Source: Erysipelotrichales bacterium
GTDB taxonomy: Bacteria > Bacillota_I > Bacilli_A > Erysipelotrichales > Erysipelotrichaceae
Direction of reading: 5' to 3'
NCBI GenBank assembly: GCA_017532345.1
Contig: JAFXJJ010000035.1
Coordinates: 1-58,699 of the forward strand
DNA: 58,699 nt
The notes below the pieces were generated by a model. That model was not told the DNA's origin. It worked only from the letters and a program-made list of their open reading frames with translations, and ran no database searches. Numbering within the stretch: position 1 is the stretch's first letter; each line of letters opens with the position of its first letter. Below, piece after piece: positions 44,011 to 53,707 of this stretch. Made by a program: the position numbers and the translations under genes.

Positions 44011-45258
44011 CTATTTTTCACGTATTAAACGACAAATATAAAATCCATCACTATCATATTCATATGGGAATATCGTTCTTTCATAATCAATACGATAATT
44101 TGGATGCTTATTCACGAATGATTCTACTTGCTTTTCATTCTCTTTTTTATTTAAAGAACATGTAGAATATACTAATTTCCCATTTATCTTAACTAATTCA
44201 TGAACACTTTCAAGAATTTGAGCTTGAATTTGAAGTATTTCATCCATTGATGATTGCTTATCTTGTAAACGAATATCTGGTTTACGTCCCATTACCCCTA
44301 AGCCTGAGCATGGAGCATCAACTACCACAACATTAAAACTTTCTTTACTATATTCTTCATGGCACTTAGTTGAGTCAAATGTCTTGAATTCAGTATTTGT
44401 TACCCCTAAACGAGTTGCCGCATTACGCATTAATTCAACTCTAGATGCATGTAAATCATGAGCAATGATATGACCTGTATTGTTCATACGTTCTGCCATA
44501 TGCATAGTTTTAGAGCCTGGTGCTGCACATACATCAAGTATCATATCATTTTCCTTTGGATCAGCAACAATTGCTACCATTTGGGAGGATTCATCTTGAA
44601 TCGATATTTCACCATCCTCATAACACTTCATACTAGCTAGATTACCACCATCTAAGTATAGCGCATCTTCACTAAGTAAACCTTCTTTAAAGCCATATTT
44701 ATCAATTAATGCTTGTTTAGTTGTTTTTAAGCGATTAAAACGACAGCTAGCTTTAGGCTTCCGATTGTTAGCTTGAGCAATTTTATATGCTACATCTTCT
44801 CCATAATGCTTACACCACATACGGTATAGCCATTCAGGATGCGATGTTTCAATTGCGCGTTTCTTAATTTCATTTTCTTCTTCAATCTCAAAACTATTTC
44901 TAAGTACATTACGAAGTACTCCATTCACAAAGCCCGCATAGCGTTTATTAATTTTCTTAGCCAGTTCATTAGCTTCATCTAATACTGCATAGTCAGGCGA
45001 ATTTAAGAACACTATTTCGTAACAAGCCATAGAAAATAACACACCTAATCGTTTATCATCTAATTTACGATTAACATGCTTTTTCCATAAATATTCCATA
45101 TAAAAATAATTTTGAATTGTACCATAAACTAATGTTGTGATAATACTTTTGTCTTGATCAGGTACTTTTTCTAGTTCTTTCTTTAATAATAGTTGAGAAT
45201 ATCCATTATTTAATACAACTTCATTTAATATATGGAATGCTTTTGCTCTTGCACTCAT
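44011..45258 (-). CDS. rsmB: 16S rRNA (cytosine-C5)-methyltransferase RsmB
   Basis: 415 residues. N-terminal NusB-like domain (1-140), then Rossmann SAM domain with DVCAAPGSKTMHMAE, VVDAPCSGLGVMGR and the nucleophile motif YSTCSLNKKENEKQV. Both catalytic cysteines (PC and TC motifs) are present. Fifteen bases after priA; the usual def and fmt genes are absent from between. Confidence 0.96.
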   Translation of the reverse strand: MSARAKAFHILNEVVLNNGYSQLLLKKELEKVPDQDKSIITTLVYGTIQNYFYMEYLWKKHVNRKLDDKRLGVLFSMACYEIVFLNSPDYAVLDEANELAKKINKRYAGFVNGVLRNVLRNSFEIEEENEIKKRAIETSHPEWLYRMWCKHYGEDVAYKIAQANNRKPKASCRFNRLKTTKQALIDKYGFKEGLLSEDALYLDGGNLASMKCYEDGEISIQDESSQMVAIVADPKENDMILDVCAAPGSKTMHMAERMNNTGHIIAHDLHASRVELMRNAATRLGVTNTEFKTFDSTKCHEEYSKESFNVVVVDAPCSGLGVMGRKPDIRLQDKQSSMDEILQIQAQILESVHELVKINGKLVYSTCSLNKKENEKQVESFVNKHPNYRIDYERTIFPYEYDSDGFYICRLIREK

Positions 45259-45272
45259 AACATACCTCCAAT

Positions 45273-47435
45273 CTATACAGTAAGTGGATTATTATCAATA
45301 TACAACTTCACACGTACTTTTTGTTTAACCTTGAATTCATCAACAATATCTTTAAGAATACCTTCTAACATATCATTATTTTTCACTTTAATAAGAATAC
45401 GATAGCGATATGTATCTTGGACTTTAGTTTCCTCAGTTACATTATATACCTTTCCATCAATATGCTTATTCAACAAATATTCATGAATTGCATACGCCAA
45501 ATTCTGAGCCTTTTCTTTACTACTATCGCTTGTAGTAATTGCTGCCATGTAACAGTATGGTGGGTAATTTCCAACATGTCTAAACTTCATCTCACGTACA
45601 AAGAATCCATGATAATCATTTTTCTTTAAATAGTTAAACATATAATGTTCTTCATCATATGTTTGGATAAATACTTTTCCTTGTTTCGAACTTCGACCAC
45701 TTCGACCACTTGCTTGCGACAAAAAGCCAAATGTATCTTCAATAGAACGGAAATCAGGACGATTCATTCCTTGGTCGGCATTCACAATTCCAACTACAGT
45801 TACGTTAGGGAAATCTAATCCTTTCGCAATCATTTGAGTACCAATTAAGATATCAGCTTCATGTCTACCGAAGGCCTCAATAATAGCCTCATGCCCATCC
45901 TTACGAGCGGTAGTATCACGATCCATACGAAGAACCTTGTAGTCCTTGAAGTCACGATTTAATTCTTCCTCTAATTTTTGGATACCAACTCCACCAAAAT
46001 TAAAGCCTTCATTACTTCCACATACTGGACATGTACTAATAAATGGTGTTACATAATCACAATAATGACACTTTACCACCTTTTCTTCCTTATGATAAGA
46101 AAGTGAAATATCACAGTGTGGACACTTTATTACCTTGTGACATGACTTACATTCCATTTGTGGCGCATAGCCTCTACGATTAAAAAGTAGTATCACTTGC
46201 TCACCATTAGATAATGCTTCATTCATGGCAGTCTTTAAATCTTTCGATAATAAATATGGATTAGAACGACGTAATTCATTCTTCATATTAACTAAATGTA
46301 TTTCTGGCATTCTCACGTTAATACGTTTAGTAAGGGTTAATAGTTCATATACATTCTTACTTGCACGTGCATATGATTCAAATGATGGTGTAGCACTCGC
46401 CATAACAACCGGACAATTATGATATTGACCTCTCCATAATGCGATATCTCTTGCATGATATCTAGGTGTAGAATCTTGCTTATAGCTCTTATCATGTTCC
46501 TCATCAACTATGATTAATCCTAAATTATCAAATGGCATAAAGATAGCAGAACGTGTTCCTACCACTACCTTTACTTCACCACGCTTAATTCGCATATATT
46601 CACTATATTTCTCTTGATTATTTAATTTTGAATGGTAAATAGCAACTAAGTCATGGAATCTTCCCTTAACTCTAGCTACCATTTGTGGTGTTAGTCCTAT
46701 TTCAGGTACTAGTATAATAACACTTTGACCTCTTTCAATTACTTGTTTAGCTAACTGCAAGTATACTTCTGTTTTACCTGCACCAGTAACACCATATAGT
46801 AAATAAGGACGGTATCCATGATTATTCTCAATTTTATTGATGCATGCTTTTTGTTCATCAGATAATTCTGGTTCTTGATAATCTGCATAATCTTTACCAA
46901 CTTTAGTTTTAGCTTCCACTAAATACTCACTAGCAGCACCCTTAACTACAAGCTGACGAACAGTATTTCCAAATTCTTTTCTAGCATCACTATAAAAACA
47001 TACATCCTTAGACTTTATATAATCAACACATCTTTGTTCCTTAGGAGTAAAAGCCATCTTCTCACTTATAATAGTGACTACTCTTTCCATCTTAGCACTA
47101 TTTGTAGATGTTTTAGGTTTAAGTATCGTAGGTAGCATTGCTTGTACACATGCCATATACGGTGCAATTGTAGTACTTTCCATATATTTTGCTAACTTAC
47201 GAATTTCATCATTTAGTAATATTTCTTCATCTATTACTCGAATAACCGATTTAAGATCATAATCACTACTAGCTTCACTGGCATCATGAATCGCATGTAC
47301 TAATCCAACTAATTCAGTATGATTAAATGGCACTAGTACACGCATCCCTACTTGAACTTCAAAATCACAATAATAGGAGAATGTTTGGTTAATTTCATAG
47401 ACAGGATGTTCTACATACACTTCAATAACTTTCAT
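45273..47435 (-). CDS. priA: Primosomal replication restart helicase PriA
   Basis: 720 residues from the ATG at 47435, seven bases after GGGAG; another ATG six bases upstream is too close to the site. 3'-5' DNA helicase that reloads the replisome. N-terminal DNA-binding domain, Walker A GVTGAGKT (about 215-222), DEEH (311-314), and the zinc-binding insert with CKSCHK, CPHCD, CHYCD and CPVCGS, all eight cysteines in place. First gene of a nine-gene operon to thiN. Confidence 0.97.
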   Translation of the reverse strand: MKVIEVYVEHPVYEINQTFSYYCDFEVQVGMRVLVPFNHTELVGLVHAIHDASEASSDYDLKSVIRVIDEEILLNDEIRKLAKYMESTTIAPYMACVQAMLPTILKPKTSTNSAKMERVVTIISEKMAFTPKEQRCVDYIKSKDVCFYSDARKEFGNTVRQLVVKGAASEYLVEAKTKVGKDYADYQEPELSDEQKACINKIENNHGYRPYLLYGVTGAGKTEVYLQLAKQVIERGQSVIILVPEIGLTPQMVARVKGRFHDLVAIYHSKLNNQEKYSEYMRIKRGEVKVVVGTRSAIFMPFDNLGLIIVDEEHDKSYKQDSTPRYHARDIALWRGQYHNCPVVMASATPSFESYARASKNVYELLTLTKRINVRMPEIHLVNMKNELRRSNPYLLSKDLKTAMNEALSNGEQVILLFNRRGYAPQMECKSCHKVIKCPHCDISLSYHKEEKVVKCHYCDYVTPFISTCPVCGSNEGFNFGGVGIQKLEEELNRDFKDYKVLRMDRDTTARKDGHEAIIEAFGRHEADILIGTQMIAKGLDFPNVTVVGIVNADQGMNRPDFRSIEDTFGFLSQASGRSGRSSKQGKVFIQTYDEEHYMFNYLKKNDYHGFFVREMKFRHVGNYPPYCYMAAITTSDSSKEKAQNLAYAIHEYLLNKHIDGKVYNVTEETKVQDTYRYRILIKVKNNDMLEGILKDIVDEFKVKQKVRVKLYIDNNPLTV

Positions 47436-47462
47436 ACTCATTCTCCCTTCTCATGCGAATAT

Positions 47463-47471
47463 ATTCTACCA
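47463..47471 (-). promoter_or_regulatory. Extended -10 of the priA operon
   Basis: Minus strand TGGTAGAAT, about 28 bases before the priA start. I did not find a convincing -35 at 17 bases. Confidence 0.45.
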
Positions 47472-47520
47472 AACTTTCCTTAATTAATATAGTCTAATTC
47501 TCTCATTTTCTAGTTTCATA

Positions 47521-47529
47521 TGGTATACT
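47521..47529 (+). promoter_or_regulatory. Extended -10 of the radical SAM gene
   Basis: TGGTATACT, 15 bases before the start codon, with GTGGTG as the ribosome binding site between. Confidence 0.5.
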
Positions 47530-47544
47530 TATTGTGGTGATATT

Positions 47545-48498
47545 ATGAAGAATAATCCTTTTCCATATAGTGATGATAATAAAAGATATTATACTTGGAA
47601 TTATTATTTAAAAAAAACATATAACAATAAAGTATTTAAAGTACCACTAGACGCTCATTTTACTTGTCCTAATAGAGATGGTAAGAAAGCTTATGGTGGA
47701 TGCACTTTCTGTTCTGCTAGAGGTAGTGGTGATTTCACTTCAGTAGCAGATAACTTAGATGCCCAATTTAATGATGGTCTAGCAATGATGAAACGTAAAT
47801 GGCCTGATGGCTTAGCCATGGCATATTTTCAAGCATATTCTAATACTTATGGTGATGTGGAAGCCTTAAAGAATATTTATGAGCCATTCGTGGCACGTGA
47901 TGATATTGTAGCTATTTCGATTGCTACTCGAAGTGATTGTATTGATGAAGAAATAGCCCAATATCTAGGTACCATTGCCAAACGTAAACCACTTTGGATT
48001 GAACTAGGTCTTCAAACTATTCATTCTAAAAGTGATTTAAATCGCCATGAAACGATTGAAGAATTTGAAAATGCTTTAACCTTACTTAGACAACAAAATA
48101 TTAATGTTACTGTGCATATTATGAATTCTTTACCTAATGAAAGTGTTGAAGATATGTTAGCAACTGCTAGATTCATTGCATCTCATGATATTCAAGCCCT
48201 CAAAATACATATGCTTCACATCATGGAACAAACCATCATGGGAGAACAATATAAAAAGGAACCATTCACTTTATTAACTCGTGAAGAATATATTTCCACT
48301 GTTGTTAGACAATTAGAAATACTTCCACCTACTTTAATCATCCAACGATTAACAGGCGATGCTCCTAAAGATTTATTAATTGAACCGACATGGACACTTA
48401 ATAAAACCACTATTTTAAATGATATCGATAAGCTAATGGTTAAAGAAGACACATGGCAAGGAAAATACTATACTAGTGAAAAACCTCAAAACGACTAA
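47545..48498 (+). CDS. YtqA/TIGR01212-type radical SAM protein
   Basis: 317 residues. Cysteines CPNRDG...GGCTFC (Cys41, Cys53, Cys56) form the CxnCxxC arrangement typical of this family instead of CxxxCxxC. Also KVPLDAHFTCPN, AYFQAYSNTYGD, IELGLQTIHS and LKIHMLHIMEQT are hallmark blocks. The Elp3-like radical SAM core ends at about 290. Its substrate is not known to me; the name 'YtqA' reflects the Bacillus homologue. Its last codons and stop are inside a terminator hairpin. Confidence 0.93.
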   Translation: MKNNPFPYSDDNKRYYTWNYYLKKTYNNKVFKVPLDAHFTCPNRDGKKAYGGCTFCSARGSGDFTSVADNLDAQFNDGLAMMKRKWPDGLAMAYFQAYSNTYGDVEALKNIYEPFVARDDIVAISIATRSDCIDEEIAQYLGTIAKRKPLWIELGLQTIHSKSDLNRHETIEEFENALTLLRQQNINVTVHIMNSLPNESVEDMLATARFIASHDIQALKIHMLHIMEQTIMGEQYKKEPFTLLTREEYISTVVRQLEILPPTLIIQRLTGDAPKDLLIEPTWTLNKTTILNDIDKLMVKEDTWQGKYYTSEKPQND

Positions 48499-48517
48499 GT
48501 TTTGAGGCTTTGTTTTT
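48484..48517. terminator. Terminator with the radical SAM stop codon in its loop
   Basis: CCTCAAAAC-GACTAA-GTTTTGAGG, perfect nine-base stem; the TAA (48496-48498) lies in the six-base loop. TTTGTTTTT follows on the plus strand and TTTTTC on the minus strand, so it probably works for both convergent genes. Confidence 0.85.
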
Positions 48518-50321
48518 AATTCTTTTTATTATTTGAATGATGATTAGATTCATTATGTTTTTCAGTATGATGGATATTGTTGTTTCCTTGATTAACATTT
48601 GATTTTGTTGTTACAACAGGTTGATCATTGTTACTTTTAATAATCGTAATTTCACCTGTCATCGCATTTATATGGTAACAATACTTTTGTTCATTATACT
48701 CAAAATCTACTACAAATATTAATTCTTTATTTTGGTATTTTGGCTTAATTTTTAGTGATTTAATCATATCTTCAGTTATATTTAATTCAGTTAATAGTTT
48801 ATTTAAAATTGCTTTCTCATCAAAAGTTACTTTATTTCCGTTATTATCTGAATTAACATCTAATACTTCACTACTACCTTCTAAGATTTCACCTGTAATG
48901 GCATCCATACTAAGCATATATCTAGTATTTCCAATAATACATTCTATTTCATATAAATTAGCTTTCTCGTTATTTCCACGATTAACCTTTAATGATGGTA
49001 ATGAAATTGAATCTAGTTTAAAATGCTCACACATAATACTAATTATTTGTTGCTTATCAATATATTTATGATGATTTCCTTCATCATGGTGTATCTCACC
49101 TCTGATTTTTGAGTCAGCACATAATATTTCACCAGTCGTCGCATTAATTCTATAAGAATACTTCGTATTCTCCACCATAAACTCTACATCATATACGTCA
49201 GCACTAATATCGCTACAATGTCCAAGATGCATATTTAAAGATGTAAGATTATCATGGTGTGTACATAAATGAGTGGAAATCAACTTTATAATTTCTTCTT
49301 TCGTTAAATAGTTCTTTTCAGTTATTATCGCTTCATTTATATCTTCTTTAATAATTTCCTTTGATTCAAATTTTTCAAGCTTACCATTAACGGCATTAAT
49401 ACTATATGAATATTTAATATCATTTAAAATAAACTCTATTTCATATACTAAAGATTCATCTTCATAATCAATTGACATATCTACTTCATCAATTAAATTC
49501 TCACTTATCTTTGCATGTTTAAATGCGATTCTCTTAGCTTCCTCTTCACCAATATACTTCTTATCACTAGCTGTACCAGTAGATGTAACATCATCTAGAG
49601 AAGTACCTTGAGAATTCAGTAATAGATTTAGCTCGTTGATTGATAATGGGACTAATTCATCAAATGTGTATTGAGGCTTCTTTTCAATAATCTTATTAAT
49701 TAGTTGTACTTTACCTACTGTAATGTTGTATTTATTAGCTAATTCTTGTAACTCATTATTAGAAGAAATATTCTGACTCATTACTGACCCTTCAAAAGTA
49801 TCTGTCTTTAAAAGAGTAGTTACTTCTTCTGTTAGTTTTTCTTGAATTACTACTGCCTTATCAGTATTTTTACTATCAACACTAATTAAGATAGAATTAG
49901 CTAGTTCATTAATATAACCATTACGAAGCATAGAACCTATTAAAGCATTAACTGTTACGTCTAAATTATTACCTTTAAAGTCCATTTCTCCTATTACTAT
50001 TTCAGCATCCTCATTCTTAGCTTCAACATCAAGTACCACTTCTTTTTCATTAACTTTAATTTCAATGCTAGGATTGACATCTAATGCGACAACTGATGCA
50101 ACTGCATAATTAGTCTTATAATTTTGTATTGCAAATACACCAACAAACATTAATACAAAGGTCATTGCTAATGCAAGGATTGGCTTATTAATGATTTTCT
50201 TTTCTTCAACCATAATAATTTGTTTTCCATTCTCACAATCTGCTAGTACTGAATCAATTACATTAGGAGTAATCTTTGAGAAGGATTGGTTTATTCTATT
50301 TTCAATTTCATTATTCTTCAT
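48516..50321 (-). CDS. RsgI-like anti-sigma factor with four PepSY-like repeats
   Basis: 601 residues. Cytoplasmic part 1-45 would hold the sigma partner; one TM helix 46-66; then a segment reading VVALDVNPSIEIKVN with the NPS motif at 83-85, as in the RsgI middle domain where the Asn-Pro bond can self-cleave. An about 130-residue helical part follows. Four PepSY-like repeats then appear (about 252-325, 340-405, 418-490, 497-570), each ending in a Y.INA.TGEI-type strand. Linkers and tail are His-rich (CTHHDN, IHHDEGNHHKY, IHHTEKHNESNHHSNN). Two bases after the ECF sigma gene. The anti-sigma role is inferred from context. Confidence 0.8.
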   Translation of the reverse strand: MKNNEIENRINQSFSKITPNVIDSVLADCENGKQIIMVEEKKIINKPILALAMTFVLMFVGVFAIQNYKTNYAVASVVALDVNPSIEIKVNEKEVVLDVEAKNEDAEIVIGEMDFKGNNLDVTVNALIGSMLRNGYINELANSILISVDSKNTDKAVVIQEKLTEEVTTLLKTDTFEGSVMSQNISSNNELQELANKYNITVGKVQLINKIIEKKPQYTFDELVPLSINELNLLLNSQGTSLDDVTSTGTASDKKYIGEEEAKRIAFKHAKISENLIDEVDMSIDYEDESLVYEIEFILNDIKYSYSINAVNGKLEKFESKEIIKEDINEAIITEKNYLTKEEIIKLISTHLCTHHDNLTSLNMHLGHCSDISADVYDVEFMVENTKYSYRINATTGEILCADSKIRGEIHHDEGNHHKYIDKQQIISIMCEHFKLDSISLPSLKVNRGNNEKANLYEIECIIGNTRYMLSMDAITGEILEGSSEVLDVNSDNNGNKVTFDEKAILNKLLTELNITEDMIKSLKIKPKYQNKELIFVVDFEYNEQKYCYHINAMTGEITIIKSNNDQPVVTTKSNVNQGNNNIHHTEKHNESNHHSNNKKN

Positions 50322-50323
50322 AA

Positions 50324-50893
50324 TTAGTACTCCTTTTCTATCATATTACGAAGCTTCTTTAAAGCTCTACTATACTTTGATAATACAGTCGGTAATGGTA
50401 GTTTTAATAGCTTGGCAATCTCATGATGTTTGAATCCACTAATTGCATGAAGTACAACAATTTGACGTTCTTCATCGCCTAAATGCTTTAGACATGATTC
50501 AAGCATCATTCTGTCTTCTTTAGAAACAGTATCATTAGTTGATAAGACCTTATCTAAATCTTCATCAGGCAAATCTCCTATGCGTTTAAGTTCATTTAAT
50601 TTATGAAGACAGATATTTCTTGTTATTGTTAATAACCAAGCTAACGGTTTGCCATTTGACTTATATGATGATGCAGAAGAATATGCAGCTAAATACGTAT
50701 CATGTAATGCATCTTCAGCATCCTGTGTATTCTTTAAAATTGAAAGGGAAAAACTGTAAATTGAAACTTTGGTTAATTCATATAGTTCAGCTAAGGCAGC
50801 CTTATCATTAATTGCCATTCTATATATACAATTATCTATATCAGTATTCATATTTATTAATGAAGTACTGTTTGATGACGTCACGTAATTCAT
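50324..50893 (-). CDS. ECF-type RNA polymerase sigma factor
   Basis: 189 residues. Region 2 with NDKAALAELYELTKVSIYSFSLSILKN-like spacing and DAEDALHDTYLAAYS (about 64-78), region 4 with LGDEERQIVVLHAISGFKHHEIAKLLKLPLPTVLSKYSRAL. No region 1.1 or 3, so extracytoplasmic-function class. Directly upstream of its likely anti-sigma factor. The 207-base gap upstream contains no sequence that I can call an ECF promoter with confidence. Confidence 0.93.
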   Translation of the reverse strand: MNYVTSSNSTSLINMNTDIDNCIYRMAINDKAALAELYELTKVSIYSFSLSILKNTQDAEDALHDTYLAAYSSASSYKSNGKPLAWLLTITRNICLHKLNELKRIGDLPDEDLDKVLSTNDTVSKEDRMMLESCLKHLGDEERQIVVLHAISGFKHHEIAKLLKLPLPTVLSKYSRALKKLRNMIEKEY

Positions 50894-51068
50894 ATTAAAA
50901 CTTCCCCTTTCATCTAGTTAATATTTTAGCTCATCATTTTATTGCATTAATTTACAATTTTTTCTATTTTTTATTTAATTTATATAAATAATAACACTAC
51001 TTTAAATGTTTTAGATGTATATCCACTGTAATTTATAAAATTTTCTTTTCTTCTTAAAATACATCATG

Positions 51069-51074
51069 TATAAT
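51069..51074 (+). promoter_or_regulatory. -10 box of the NTF2-like gene
   Basis: TATAAT, 26 bases before the ATG; no clear -35. GGGGAG lies eight bases before the start codon. Confidence 0.4.
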
Positions 51075-51100
51075 AATAACATTATTAGGGGAGTATTTTT

Positions 51101-51475
51101 ATGGGGAATATGAAGATTATTGAATTAATTAATGGGCATCTTGCTGATTTAGAAAGAGGCAATGTAGAAAATTTATGTAGAGATTGGATTGATTCTTTTC
51201 GCGCATTAATTATAATTCTCAATAAACCAGTACAAGGATATGAGAATATATGTCTATTTTATAAGAGCTTTATTAATAAATATTCATCTCGTATACTTCG
51301 CTTAAACGATCTTAGAATTGAGAGATTTTCGGAAATGGCTTGTATTTATGTGACTTATACTTTTAAAGGAGTAAAGGATAATAAAACAGTAGAACGTAAT
51401 GGTAAAGGTGAAATTGTTTTAGAGATTGATGAAAATACTGACCGTTGGCAATTATGTAATGTAAGATTTAGATAA
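51101..51475 (+). CDS. Small protein with possible NTF2/SnoaL-like fold
   Basis: 124 residues, soluble. Layout of an N-terminal helix pair (IELINGHLADLERGNVENL), short strand, then three to four strands (RIERFSEMACIYVTYTFKG, KGEIVLEID, WQLCNVRF) fits the SnoaL/NTF2-like fold, but no catalytic residue set stands out and the match is by pattern only. Single gene between the ECF sigma gene and the chemoreceptor, in opposite orientation to both. Function unknown. Confidence 0.65.
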   Translation: MGNMKIIELINGHLADLERGNVENLCRDWIDSFRALIIILNKPVQGYENICLFYKSFINKYSSRILRLNDLRIERFSEMACIYVTYTFKGVKDNKTVERNGKGEIVLEIDENTDRWQLCNVRFR

Positions 51476-51478
51476 AAG

Positions 51479-51523
51479 AAAAGCTATGCTTGTAGGTAAT
51501 CACTACAACACATAGCTTTTTTT
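51479..51523. terminator. Bidirectional terminator between the NTF2-like gene and the chemoreceptor
   Basis: AAAGCTATG...CATAGCTTT with an inner TTGTAG/CTACAA stem and T-runs on both strands. It serves the two convergent genes. Confidence 0.85.
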
Positions 51524-51526
51524 AGA

Positions 51527-53593
51527 TTAAATATTGAATTCTTTAATTAATTCATCCAGTGCACGAGCTTGACCACTTAACTCTTCACTAGCTGCTGCAC
51601 TTTCTTCACTTGTAGCACTGTTAGTTTGTACTACTGCTGAGATTTGTTCGATTCCCATTGTTACTTGTGAAATAGCACTTGATTGTGCTTCACTAGCTTC
51701 TGAAATTTGGTTAACTAAACCTACTGCTTCTTCTGTTGTTGTTACTACATCTTGAAGTGCTGTAGCTGTTCTTCCAGCAATTGCACTACCATTAGCAATT
51801 GCTTCTGTTGTTTGTTCGATTAGTGCTGTAGTATTCTTAGCTGCTTCTGCTGATTTACTTGCTAGGTTACGTACTTCATCTGCTACTACAGCGAAGCCTT
51901 TACCAGCTGCTCCAGCTCTTGCTGCTTCTACTGCAGCATTTAATGCTAGAATGTTTGTTTGGAAGGCGATATCATCAATTGTCTTAACAATCTTACTGAT
52001 TTCATTAGACTTAGCTGTGATATCTTCCATTGCAACCATTAATTCACTCATTTGCGTATTACTTAATTCAATTTCATGTCCTGCAGTATTTACTTTTTCT
52101 GCTGCTACTCTTGAATTTTCTGTATTCATACGTACTTGTTCATAAATATCATTAACTGTTGCACTTAATTCCTCAACACTTGCTGCTTGTTCTGTTGCAC
52201 CTTGTGCTAAGCTTTGTGATGCACTTGCTACTTGATCCGCACCGCTAGCTACTTGCTCACCAACTTGTGCTATTTCACGTAACGCATCACTTACAGTATC
52301 TCTTACTGTGCATACAGCTTCTTTAATTTGAATGAATTCTCCAACATAATCAATTGTTGGTTCTACATCAAAATTCTTATTTTGAAGCTCATTCATTACA
52401 TATCCAATATCAGAAATTGTTGCACGTAGGTTTTCTACTGTAAATTTAAATGAATCAATTAATACACCAATTTCACTATTTGTTTTGTATGTTAAATCTA
52501 CATTGAAATTACCATTAGCAATTTCTTTAGCTGCATCAGTAACAACTTCAATAGGTTTAGAAATCTTTGTTGATGCAAGTACTGATACAATAGCAGCAAC
52601 AACTAATCCAAGTATTGTGATAATATTTGAATATGATCTAGATTTTTCTAAAAGTGCAGTAAAATCACTTCGATATACATCGATTGCTAATGACCACCCA
52701 TACTCAGGAATAGGTGCATAAGCAATACTAGCTTCTTCCCCTTCCCATATATAATCAATAAATCCTGCATTCCCTTTAGCCATCTCTATTTCTGCATTGC
52801 GAATACTTTCATCTGCTTCAGGATCTTGAGAAGTGTTCATAAAATTCATTACACCCTCATAATCTTGTGTAGAAGCAATAGTAACACCTGTAGAATCAAC
52901 CATATAAGCTGTTCCATTTTCACCAACCGATGCTTCAATTAACATATCTGTTAGTATTTTCGCATCAAAGTCAAATATTAAACCACCCCAAACAAGTTGT
53001 TTATAATTTTTACCTTGATCTTTGATTTGATAAGAATTATAAACTGGAATATAAATTCTAACTACAAATTCATTAAATTCATTATAGAATGGTGAAGTAA
53101 CATAAGGCTTACCTTGATTTACATGATCAATAATCGCTTTATCTACAGTACCCCATTCGCTATATCCATATTTATTATCAAATCCTGAGCTACGAATATA
53201 ACCATATTTTTCTTGATATTGAATCATTAAAAAGTTTTTTGCTTCTTGTGAAACAGAAGGGTCAGTCATATATGGATTATCACCAATTGCTGCTACTTCC
53301 ATAACTAATGTACTAATTTCTTTCTCAACCATGTCGGCAGCTACTTGCGCTGTTACAGTTAATGATTTTTGTAACGCATCATTCACACTGTTTTCTGATA
53401 ATGTACTAGATGTAATATAAAGCATTACAGAAATTACTAGTACTAATGCAAGCATCATACCTGCAACCATTGTACCTATCTTTTGAGTGAATTTTACTTT
53501 TCGCTCAGATTTCGCATGTAAATCCGCCATGAATTCTTTAAACTCTCTTTTACGTGCTTCCATTGTTGCGACTCTTTGCTCATCTCTTGCCAT
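51527..53593 (-). CDS. Methyl-accepting chemotaxis protein with Cache sensor domain
   Basis: 688 residues. TM helix 40-62, an extracytoplasmic dCache-like domain of about 260 residues (contains [12 protein letters not shown] and [16 protein letters not shown]), TM helix about 331-352, HAMP, then a long coiled-coil MA domain with the hairpin [20 protein letters not shown] and [19 protein letters not shown] methylation sites can be suspected in the flanking helices but not fixed by eye. Senses an unknown small ligand. No che or flagellar genes are near. Confidence 0.95.
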   Translation of the reverse strand: MARDEQRVATMEARKREFKEFMADLHAKSERKVKFTQKIGTMVAGMMLALVLVISVMLYITSSTLSENSVNDALQKSLTVTAQVAADMVEKEISTLVMEVAAIGDNPYMTDPSVSQEAKNFLMIQYQEKYGYIRSSGFDNKYGYSEWGTVDKAIIDHVNQGKPYVTSPFYNEFNEFVVRIYIPVYNSYQIKDQGKNYKQLVWGGLIFDFDAKILTDMLIEASVGENGTAYMVDSTGVTIASTQDYEGVMNFMNTSQDPEADESIRNAEIEMAKGNAGFIDYIWEGEEASIAYAPIPEYGWSLAIDVYRSDFTALLEKSRSYSNIITILGLVVAAIVSVLASTKISKPIEVVTDAAKEIANGNFNVDLTYKTNSEIGVLIDSFKFTVENLRATISDIGYVMNELQNKNFDVEPTIDYVGEFIQIKEAVCTVRDTVSDALREIAQVGEQVASGADQVASASQSLAQGATEQAASVEELSATVNDIYEQVRMNTENSRVAAEKVNTAGHEIELSNTQMSELMVAMEDITAKSNEISKIVKTIDDIAFQTNILALNAAVEAARAGAAGKGFAVVADEVRNLASKSAEAAKNTTALIEQTTEAIANGSAIAGRTATALQDVVTTTEEAVGLVNQISEASEAQSSAISQVTMGIEQISAVVQTNSATSEESAAASEELSGQARALDELIKEFNI

Positions 53594-53668
53594 AAAATAT
53601 TCCTTCTTTCCTGAATCCCATTTACATTATTATATAACTGTATTTTTCAATTTGCACTAATTTTGACC

Positions 53669-53701
53669 AAAAAAAGAACTGATAGTATGAAATCAGTTCT
53701 T
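53669..53701 (-). terminator. Terminator after the M28 peptidase gene
   Basis: Minus strand AAGAACTGAT-N8-ATCAGTTCTT followed by a run of T, six bases after the stop codon at 53708. Confidence 0.9.
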
Positions 53702-53707
53702 TTATGT

